64,000 nucleotides of DNA from Paraescarpia echinospica (taxonomy: Eukaryota; Annelida; Polychaeta; Sabellida; Siboglinidae): positions 88,748,288-88,812,287 of the forward strand of contig CM034531.1 of the NCBI GenBank assembly GCA_020002185.1, written 5' to 3'. Below, one piece after another: positions 46,997 through 58,900 of this stretch. A model generated the notes under the pieces. It saw nothing but the letters and a program-made list of their open reading frames with translations. It did no database searches and was not told where the DNA came from. The position numbers and the translations under genes are program-made. How positions within the stretch are numbered: the first letter of the stretch is position 1; each line of letters starts with the position of its first letter.

Positions 46997-49900
46997 CTGG
47001 CGTTAGGAATGACGTGAATGAGTCTAGCATGGAAGCGAACCTGTCAACAGAAGTAGCGATGGTGGTGCTAGACATTGTCTGTCTCTACATAGGCACATTC
47101 AAGGTACACTGGAAGTTTTGAGTTATTCATTTCTAAAGCGCTGAATCTGTGTAATGATATTCTTTGGCTGTGTACATAGTGGCCATATAACGTAATTAAA
47201 TACACAGTAGAACCTCACTATTATGTACATAGCAGCCATATGACGTAATTATTATAGTGGGATAAATACACAGCAGAACCTCACTATTATGTACATAGCA
47301 GCCATATGACGTAATTATTATGGTGGGATAAATACACAGCAGAACCTCACTATTATATACATAGCAGCCATATGACATGTAATTATTATGGTAGGATAAA
47401 TACACAGCAGAACCTCACTATTATGTACATAGCAGCCATATGACATGTAGTTATTATGGTGGGATAAATACACAGCAGAACCTCACTATTATGTACATAG
47501 CAGCCATATGACATGTAATTATTATGGTAGGATAAATACACAGCAGAACCTCACTATTATGTACATACCAGCCATATGACATGTAATTATTATGGTGGGA
47601 TAAATACACAGCAGAACCTCACAATTATATACATAGCAGCCATATGACGTAATTGTTATGGTGAGATAAATACACAGCAGAACCTCACTATTATGTACAT
47701 AGCAGCCATATGACATGTAATTATTATGGTGGGATAAATACACAGCAGAACCTCACTATTATGTACATAGCAGCCATATGACATGTAATTATTATGGTGG
47801 GATAAATACACAGCAGAACCTCACTATTATGTACATAGCAGCCATATGACATGTAATTATTATGGTGGGATAAATACACAGCAGAACCTCACTATTATAT
47901 ACATACCAGCCATATGACATGTAATTATTATGGTGGGATAAATACACAGCAGAACCTCACAATTATATACATAGCAGCCATATGACGTAATTGTTATGGT
48001 GAGATAAATACACAGCAGAACCTCACTATTATGTACATAGCAGCCATATGACATGTAATTATTATGGTGGGATAAATACACAGCAGAACCTCACTATTAT
48101 GTACATAGCAGCCATATGACATGTAATTATTATGGTGGGATAAATACACAGCAGAACCTCACTATTATGTACATAGCAGCCATATGACATGTAATTATTA
48201 TGGTAGGATAAATACACAGCAGAACCTCACTATTATGTACATAGCAGCCACATGACATGTAATTATTATGGTGGGATAAATACACAGCAGAACCTCACTA
48301 TTATGTACATAGCAGCCATATGACATGTAATTATTATGGTGGGATAAATACACAGCAGAACCTCACTATTATGTACATAGCAGCCATATGACATATAATT
48401 ATTATGGTAGGATAAATACACCGTAGAACTTCACTATTAATCCTCGAGACTGGACAAAGGTGACCTGAATACCGAGGTGACCTTATTAGTTGGACTAATT
48501 TCCTAGACTTTATTGTTATTGCAATAATTTGGGACAGTCCCAGAGTGACCTTAATTGCAAGGTGGCTGTATTACCAAGGTGACTGTAAAGTGAGGTTCGA
48601 GTGTATGTCTACTACATATATTAAATCTAATGAATTTGTTTTTCTCATTGTCTTTAGACGACCATGTTGAGGTCGGGTTTTATGATTATTTACCGATTGA
48701 TTACTCCCATGAATAACAACATGATACACTCATATAACAACCTGATACACTTATTGCTGCAACTTGTCAAACTAATTACTGCTATTGTAATATCAAGAAT
48801 TGAACTTACCTTGGACCTATATTTGAAACTTGCAACGTTTCGGTCCATCTACAGCGGATCTTGATCATGCACAGATGTCATGTGATGTGGCTCACATTTT
48901 GGCAGAATGATCTGGTTGTAGATGGCGGGCAGATGGTATCCCTGGTTCATTGTAGGTGCTCTCTGTTTGATGTACATGACCTCCTTTACTTTTTTCTTGT
49001 GCCAATTCTGTTCTGTTCCCAAGACCTTCGTGTTGTCCATGGATACTTAGTGTCCTGTGGCCAGACAGTGATATCCTACACCTGTAAGCATATTTGTATG
49101 TTCTTTAAACCTCTGGCTGAGTGGTCTTTTGGTTTCACCAATGTAGGACTCAGCATGTCGTTTCCAAATCTGCCTGTCTTGCATTATCCTCTGCCAGATG
49201 GTGCCCTTCCAGGACTCGTCTAGTTCGTCTCTTCACCATCTCGACGGTCTTGGTTAACTCTAGGTGGTTTCCCTTCATAAGTTCTCCAGGTTGTGATACG
49301 CGATGTCCGTCGGTTATCTTGTTGTCTGCTGATGTGCTCTGCCCAGGTCCACAGGCTGTTGTTATCACAGGTAATGTGATAGATAGTTCCACACTGGTGT
49401 TCTTTGAGGGTTTTGTCCTTTGGGTGTACTACCACCGAACGGAGGGTGTTGGTGGGTTTATGGTACAAGTGCACATTGTGTGACTTGTAAACTCGTCTGA
49501 GTTGTTCTGGTAGCCCTGCTATATATATATGGTAGTCCCAACCTGGACCGGTTCGAGTTCATTGTTTTTGCACAGTTGTTGTTAGTAGGTGGTCTGTTCT
49601 CACTAGGCGACAGGACTTCAAGTGCCCATTCCGGATAGTCATTGGCTCTCAGGGCACTGTGGACATGTGCAAGTTCTGCTTTTCTGTCTTCAGCTGTGGT
49701 GACGTATTGCTGAGCCCTGTTGGTGAGGGTGGGTACAACTGACCTCTTGTGAGTTAGGGGGTGGTGAGATTTGAAGTTGAGGTATTCTTCGTGTGTGTAT
49801 GCTTCCTGTGTTTTGCTGACTTTGTGGATCCATCGTCTTGGATGTGCATGCACATGAAAGGGAGTTTGCTGTCTTTCTCTGGTTCGATGATGAACTTGAT

Positions 49901-52900
49901 GTGTTGTTGATATGTTCAGTGAACTCTTCCACGTCATGTTCATGGAGTGCAGTCACAGTGATGGGGGTTGCGGTGCTGTAGAGATGGCTAGTTTCTCAAA
50001 GTCTTCCATGTAGCAGTTAGCTACTAGGGAGGATGTGGGTGACCCCGTGGCTGCCCCATGTGTCTGTTGTTGGTATACACCATCATATATGAAGTAGGTG
50101 GTGTTCAGGCAGAAGTCTAGGAGCTCCACTATTTGTGGGATAGCTATTTCCATGCAGCTGGCTAGGGTATCGTCTTCATGCAATTTTCCAGTGATTACGC
50201 CATGAACAATATCTTCCATAATTACTGCTAGTAACAACCCGTCACACTGAATACTGCTACAGTGACCTAATGACCTGCATATCTACTTCCCACAGAATCA
50301 GCTCAAGTTTCAGAACGGTGACAATCCCATCATGCAGCGGGTGTTTGACCTCCACCTTCACTTCCTGCAGACGCACCAATCAGAGATGGTGCTGAAACAC
50401 GCATTCGCTGCTCTCCGTTCCTTCATCAGCAAGGTCAGATCATTGCCTTGAATCTAGTCCACCTTTCTACTCATTGTCTCTAATCCACCCCTCTCTACTC
50501 CTGTAGTAATCACTGTTTTCTTTGTTATGATCAAGACATTTCTACTAATAACAGACTGTAAGAACAACCTTTTATTACTTGACTGCATCTTTTTCTAAGT
50601 GAAAATTTACTTTTTGTTTGTAAAAAACCACCTTAATTTACTCAGTAAATGAATGCCTTCTGGATTCCTTGAAGCCATCACTGTGTGTCAACTCTTTCAG
50701 TTCCCTCAAGTGCTGTTTGTTGGCGAGGCAACAAAGTGTGGGCAACTATGCTACGAGGTAGGTGGAGCCACTAGTACAGAGCACATTTGTGGGTTAGACT
50801 GTAGTATAGGGTTTGGACTTAAGTTTGTGTTTAAGGTGGCACTGGTGGCAAAGACATGCTTGTTTTGAATTAATCATTTATAATACAAGTTTTGATGATA
50901 GATAACTTATAACATCAAGCAATACTCTAGTCTAAAAGAATTACGTTTCTAGGTTGTTTAGTGACATTTTCATGCTTTTAAAGACAATTAAAAATATGTC
51001 AAAAATCTCCTCAGTATGGTATTTTATTTTACTTTGAGAGATACCTTGAAAGAAAAATTTGCATATTTGTAAGCACAAATTTATTATTGACATTAATACG
51101 GGTTTGTTTTGTGAACAAATGCATATTAAGCGTGCTACAGCTTCCTAAAAATGTTACAACAATGTTGAAAGACAGCCAAAACATGAAGTGTATTTTTGGT
51201 ACAACCCCTCTTACGAACCGATCGTAAATCAATCCTGTGCAATTTGATGGACATGTAAGGACAGCTTGCAGTTACAAAAAATTACATTAGGTAATGCTTC
51301 CTGGTTGTCATTGATAACATGTCACCAGATAGGCGAGTTTTGTATCAAATGTGATGTTTTTTCATTGGTAAACAGTTTGTTTTAATACAAATTGACGGAG
51401 TCATCTGTTTTTTTTAGATATCCCTGCATTTTCCCCGCCAACTATGCCCTGCAATCTGTATTTGTAATGACTAAATGTTGAACGACTTCTTTATGACTGG
51501 CCTACGGCCCTAAGTGCTAGTCTGTGTTTTTATGGCACCTGATTGGTCAGGGGTCAACCCCGGGTTACTGACAAATGGTGGCGTTGTAAAGCGTGGAACG
51601 CCAATCGGTCGCAAAACAAGAAGACTATTGCCAGCATTGGTTATTTAACATCCCGATGCAATTATTTAATCTTCATAACCATACCATAACCAGACTATAT
51701 GGTATGCATTCACGGCGAGCGAATTTACAATCGCGGACATCTGCGCTGGCGTGAAACTGATGTCATCGTTTCTGCGGAAACGTCATTATAGTTTCCAAGA
51801 ATTTGAAGGGGAATTCCACTGAGACACACAGTAGTTTTTAAAGGACGGACTGGTGACATATGGCATTAATGCCATGTTTTCTTTGTAGTACATATGTTCA
51901 TATCAACACCTACTAATGTTCTATGAATAAAAAAGTAAATAAATCAACTGACATGATAGCCACCGCTCAAGCCTTAAATTTACCACTTGAAACAATCCAA
52001 CTTTAGCCAGTTTAATGGTCTCTAAGTAATTTTGGTCATGAAGAAACAAATTGTCTTAATTACTATTTTTTAAACAATGCTCATGTTTTTTTTATATGTA
52101 TAGTGATTTTCAATGTGTTTGTGTGCAAGTTTCTTCCAGAAAACTACTGTCCGTGGGTTTTGTAAAAGCATAGCGACTGGAATTGTTGTCCCTTGCTTGA
52201 GCTGATCCTGAGTTTAACTTGTTACAGATCCTACCTTCTTGTAACATGTTTCACTCGTTACAGATCTCACATTGCTGTAACCTGTGTCTGACTTGTTACA
52301 GATCCTACCTTCTTGTAACATGTTTCACTTGTTACAGATCTTACATTGCTGTAACCTGTGTCTGACTTGTTACAGATTCTGCGCTGCTGTAACCTGCGAC
52401 TAACGAGCACACGGCGTGAGGCGTGCGCTCTGATGTACCTGCTCATGAGGAGCAACTTTGAGTTCTCAAAGCGCAAGAACTTCACACGTGTCCATCTACA
52501 GGTGGGTCATGCTTGAGTGGGCAACACTTTGTCTTGCTTGAATGGTCAATATTGATTTGTTACGCTTGAATTGTCAATAGTCTCTTATATTTTAATAGAC
52601 TAGATTGTCAGAGTAACTGATCATGATTGAATGGTCAGTTGTGACTCGTCATGCTTGAAATGTCAGTAGTGACTGGTCATGCTTGAATGGTCAGTAGTGA
52701 CTGGTCATGCTTGAGTGGTTGTCACTGACTGGTCATGCTTGAATGGTCAGCAGTTCCTTTAATTTCTGTTTGTTTGTTAAATAGTCGTGGATGACTTGAG
52801 TGTTTGTTGCTTCCAGATGATCATCTCTGTGTCTCAACTCATCAGCGCTGTGGTCGCACTGAGTAATTCTCGATTCTCTGAGAGTCTCTCTGTCATCAAC

Positions 52901-55900
52901 AGCTACGCGAATAACGACAAGGCCATACAGGTTAGTGGCGAATGGATTATCTTTTTCTGTCATGTGACATGCAACCAAATGTTTCAACTAAACATTATGC
53001 AGTTTTTAATAACACATACCATTTTAAGAATTATTCTATCAATGTTTTTTATCTAACCACATTTGAACTATTCAGCTATAATTGTCAATTTTTTTCTCGG
53101 TACATTTGTATTTGATGTATGCTAATACTGATATCAGTACCTATCATAACATGTTGTTATTTCTATTCAGTTTTAATTTAAAGCAAAACAATTTTGTCTA
53201 TCTCATTATAGAAATGTTCAGTATGTTTTGTGGGTCGAAGTAAGGGTAAATAAATCTGTTTATAATTTGTTGTATCTTTCATACTTTAACATACAGTGGA
53301 CCCTCACTACTAAGGTCACCCTCGGGACTGTGGACCCTCCCTACTAAGGTCACCCTCGGGACTGGGCAAAGTTACCTGAATAGCGAGGTGACCTTATTAG
53401 CAACATAGTTTCCTAGACTTTACTGTTACAAGAATAATTTGAGTCTGTCCCAGGGTGACCTTAATTGCAAGGTGTCTGTAATACTGACTTGACCATAAAG
53501 CGAGGTCCAACTGTAGTGTCATGTTGTGATAACAAAACAGACACAACTAGAGTCAACAAAAATAAAAAAGAAGCAAAAATTGATAAATTTTTATATTTGT
53601 GTTTTTTCAACAGAAAACGTCGTTCCCGATGGAGGTGAAAGACCTGACAAAGCGGATCCGCACGGTTCTCATGGCCACGGCGGCCATGAAGGAGCACCAG
53701 AACGATCCCGAGGTGTTGATTGACCTTCAGTACAGTCTCGCCAAGTCGTACGCGACAACGCCAGAACTGCGCAAGACGTGGCTCGAGAGTATGGCGCGCA
53801 TACACGTCAAGAACAACAACTTCTCTGAGGTTTGCCACTCTCCTTCTAAACAGACTGCGTTCAGAGTTATTTATGTTGAAACTTTGGCATGGTTAATGTG
53901 TCAATAACGGACAATGTACACGAGTATGTTACTGAAAGTTGACTATAAGCATCAGTACGAATACATTGCCAGTAGCTAAGTACAGGATGAGTACAAATAC
54001 ATTGCTAATAGTATGAGTACATTGCTAACAGCTGAGTACAAGTAGGAGTACATTGCTAATACCTGAGTACAAGTATGAGTACATTGCTAATACCAGAGTA
54101 CAAGTACATTGCTAATACCAGAGTACAAGTATGAGTACATTGCTAATACCAGAGTACAAGTATGAGTACATTGTTAATACCAGAGTACAAGTATGAGTAC
54201 ATTGCTAATACCTGAGTACAAGTATGAGCACATTGTTAATACCTGAGTACAAGTATGAGTACATTGCTAATACCAGAGTACAAGTATGAGTACATTGCTA
54301 ATACCAGAGTACAAGTATAAGTACATTGCTAATACCAGAGTACAAGTATGAGTACATTGCTAATACCCGAGTACAAGTATGAGTACATTGCTAATACCTG
54401 AGTACAAGTATGAGTACATTGCTAATACCAGAGTACAAGTATGAGTACATTGCTAATACCAGAGTACAAGTATGAGTACATTGCTAATACCAGAGTACAA
54501 GTATGAGTACATTGCTAATACCAGAGTACAAGTATGAGTACATTGTTAATAACTCGGTACAAGTATGAGTACATTGTTAATACCTGAGTACACGTATGAG
54601 TACATTGCTAATACCAGAGTACAAGTATGAGTACATTGCTAATACCAGAGTACAAGTATGAGTACATTGCTAATACCAGAGTACAAGTATGAGTACATTG
54701 CTAATACCATAGTACAAGTATGAGTACATTGTTAATACCAGAGTACAAGTATGAGTACATTGTTAATACATGAGTACAAGTATGAGTACGTTGCTAATAC
54801 CTGAGTACGAGTATGAGCACATTGCTAATAACCGAGTACAAGTATGAGCACATTGCTAATAACCGAGTACAAGTATGAGCACATTGCTAATACCTGAGTA
54901 CAAGTATGAGTACATTGTTAATACCAGAGTACAAGTATGAGTACATTGTTAATACATGAGTACAAGTATGAGTACGTTGCTAATACCAGAGTACAAGTAT
55001 GAGTACGTTGCTAATACCAGAGTACAAGTATGAGTACATTGTTAATACCAGAGTACAAGAATGAGTACATTGCTAATACCAGAGTACAAGTATGAGTACA
55101 TTGTTAATACCAGAGTACAAGTATGAGTACATTGTTAATACCAGACTACAAGTATGAGTACATTGCTAATACCAGAGTACAAGTATGAGTACATTGTTAA
55201 TACCAGAGTACAAGTATGAGTACATTGTTAATACATGAGTACAAGTATGAGTACGTTGCTAATACCCGAGTACGAGTATGAGCACATTGCTAATAACCGA
55301 GTACAAGTATGAGCACATTGCTAATACCTGAGTACAAGTATGAGTACATTGCTAATACATGACTACAAGTATGAGTACCATTGCTAATACCTGAATACAA
55401 GTATGAGTACCATTGCTAATACCTGAGTACAAGTATGAGTACATTTACTAATACCTGAGTGCAAGTGTTAGTACATTGCTAATACCTGAGTGCACGTGTT
55501 AGTACATTGCTAATACCTGAGTGCAAGTGTTAGTACATTGCTAATACCTGAGTGCAAGTGTTAGTACATTGTTAATTCCTGAGTGCAAGTGTTAGTACAT
55601 TGTTAATTGCTGAGTGCAAGTGTTAGTACATTGCTAATACTTGAGTGCAAGTGTTAGTACATTGTTAATCCCTGAGTGCAAGTGTTAGTACATTGTTAAT
55701 TCCTGAGTGCAAGTGTTAGTACATTGTTAATTCCTGAGTGCAAGTGTTAGTACATTGTTAATTCCTGAGTCCAAGTGTTAGTACACTGTTAATTCCTGAG
55801 TGCAAGTGTTAGTACATTGTTAATTCCTGAGTGCAAGTGTTAGTACATTGTTAATTCCTGAGTGCAAGTGTTAGTACATTGTTAATTCCTGAGTGCAAGT

Positions 55901-58900
55901 ATTAGTACACTCTTAATTCCTGAGTGCAAGTGTTAGTACTTTGTTAATTCCTGAGTGCAAGTGTTAGTATATTGTTAATTCCTGAGTGCAAGTGTTAGTA
56001 CATTGTTAATTGCTGAGTGCAAGTGTTAGTACATTGTTAATTGCTGAGTGCAAGTGTTAGTACATTGTTAATTCCTGAGTGCAAGTGTTAGTACATTGCT
56101 AATACCTGAGTGCAAGTGTTAGTACATTGCTAATACCTGAGTGCAAGTGTTAGTACATTGTTAATCCCTGAGTGCAAGTGTTAGTACATTGTTAATTCCT
56201 GAGTGCAAATGTTAGTACATTGTTAATTCCTGAGTGCAAGTGTTAGTACATTGCTAATACTTGAGTGCAAGTGTTAGTACATTGTTAATCCCTGAGTGCA
56301 AGTGTTAGTACATTGTTAATTCCTGAGTGCAAGTGTTAGTACATTGTTAATTCCTGAGTGCAAGTGTTAGTACATTGTTAATTCCTGAGTGCAAGTATTA
56401 GTACACTGTTAATTCCTGAGTGCAAGTGTTAGTACTTTGTTAATTCCTGAGTGCAAGTGTTAGTATATTGTTAATTCCTGAGTGCAAGTGTTAGTACATT
56501 GTTAATTCCTGAATGCAAGTGTTAGTACATTGTTAATTCCTGAATGCAAGTGTTAGTACATTGTTAATTCCTGAGTGCAAGTGTTAGTACATTGTTAATT
56601 CCTGAGTGCTAGTGTTAGTACATTGTTAATTCCTGAGTGCAAGTGTTAGTACATTGTTAATTCCTGAGTGCAAGTGTTAGTACACTGTTAATTCCTGAGT
56701 GCAAGTGTTAGTACTTTGTTAATTCCTGAGTGCAAGTGTTAGTATATTGTTAATTCCTGAGTGCAAGTGTTAGTACATTGTTAATTCCTGATTGCAAGTG
56801 TTAGTACATTGTTAATTCCTGAGTGCAAGTGTTAGTACATTGTTAATTCCTGAGTGCAAGTGTTAGTACATTGTTAATTCCTGAGTGCAAGTGTTAGTAC
56901 ATTGTTAATTCCTGAGTGCAAGTAAGAGTGCATAGAAACTAGCTGAGAATGAGGACAAGTAGATTGCTAACAGCTGGGTATAAGTAGTGTGTCATATAGC
57001 AGAGCTTACTTGTGACTTGACATCTCTCTTATCTTGTCTCCCCACCAGGCCGCTCACTGTTACCTGCACATCGCAGCCCTGGTGGCTGAGTATCTCCGCA
57101 GACGAGGTAGGCCAATTTCAATCTAATTATCTCATATTTGTTTGAACTGTGGAACAGTTGGAAGGTTTCTGCAAAACACCTTCTGTATGTCTCACAGTGT
57201 TGAGTTTATTACTTATTAAGAGGTCAGTGACAATACAAAACACCTTCTGTATGTCCCACAGTCTTGAGTTTGTTACTCATTAAGAGGTCAGTGACAATAC
57301 AAAACAGCTTCTGTATGTCAGACAGTCTTGAGTTTGTTACTCATTAAGAGGTCAGTGACAATACAAAACACCTTCTGTATGTCCCACAGTCTTGAGTTTG
57401 TTACTCATTAAGAGGTCAGTGACAATACAAAACACCTTCTGTATGTCAGACAGTCTTGAGTTTGTTACTCATTAAGAGGTTAGTAACAATACAAAACACC
57501 TTCTGTGTCTCACAGTCTCGAGTTTATTACTCATTAAGAGGTCAGTAACAATACAAAACACCTTCTGTATGTCCCATAGTCTTGAGTTTGTTACTCATTA
57601 AGAGGTCAGTAACAATACAAAACACCTTCTGTATGTCCCATAGTCTCGAGTTTGTTACTCATTAAGAGGTCAGTAACAATACAAAACACCTTCTGTATGT
57701 CCCATAGTATTGAGTTTGTTACTCATTAAGAGGTCAGTAACAATACAAAACACCTTCTGTATGTCCCATCTTGAGTTTGTTACTCATTAAGAGGTCAGTA
57801 ACAATACAAAACACCTTCTGTATACCCATAGTCTTGAGTTTGTTACTCATTAAGAGGTCAGTAACAATACAAAACACCTTCTGTATGTCCCATAGTCTTG
57901 AGTTTGTTACTCATTAAGAGGTCAGTAACAATACAAAACACCTTCTGTATGTCCCATAGTCTTGAGTTTGTTACTCATTAAGAGGTCAGTAAATACAAAA
58001 CACCTTCTGTATGTCCCATCTTGAACTCACAATACAAAACACCTTCTGTATGTCCCACAGTCTTGAGTTTATTACTCATTAAGAGGTCAGTAACAATACA
58101 AAACACCTTCTGTATGTCCCATAATCTTGAGTTTGTTACTCATTAAGAGGTCAGTAACAATACAAAACACCTTCTGTTTGTCTCACAGTCTCGAGTTTAT
58201 TACTCATTAAGAGGTCAGTAACAATACAAAACACCTTCTGTATGTCCCATAGTCTTGAGTTTGTTACTCATTAAGAGGTCAGGAACAATACAAAACACCT
58301 TCTGTATGTCCCATAGTCTTGAGTTTGTTACTCATTAAGAGGTCAGTAACAATACAAAACACCTTCTGTATGTCCCATAGTCTTGAGTTTGTTACTCATT
58401 AAGAGGTCAGTAACAATACAAAACACCTTCTGTATGTCCCACAGTCTTGAGTTTATTACTCATTAAGAGGTCAGTAACAATACAAAACACCTTCTGTATG
58501 TCCCATAGTCTTGAGTTTGTTACTCATTAAGAGGTCAGTAACAATACAAAACACCTTCTGTATGTCCCATAGTCTTGAGTTTGTTACTCATTAAGAGGTC
58601 AGTAACAATACAAAACACCTTCTGTATGTCCCATAGTCTTGAGTTTGTTACTCATTAAGAGGTCAGTAACAATACAAAACACCTTCTGTATGTCTCGCAG
58701 TCTTGAGTTTATTACTCATTAAGAGGTCAGTGACAATACAAAACACCTTCTGTATGTCTCGCAGTCTTGAGTTTATTACTCATTAAGAGGTCAGTGACAA
58801 TATTTCTGCACAACCCAGCCCCAATGACTAAAACCCATCATTAATGACTGAAGCCTGTCATCATCTACAAAAGCCTGTCTCTGACTACTAAGCCCAGTAT

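Noticed and set aside
46881..47075. Minus-strand ORF starting at an ATG, first considered as a 5' exon of COASY.
   Set aside because: The plus strand of the same stretch has a strong acceptor (TTGTTGCAG at 46996), a donor at 47103 and encodes a conserved zizimin segment ([15 protein letters not shown]) that joins in phase to the next DOCK exon.
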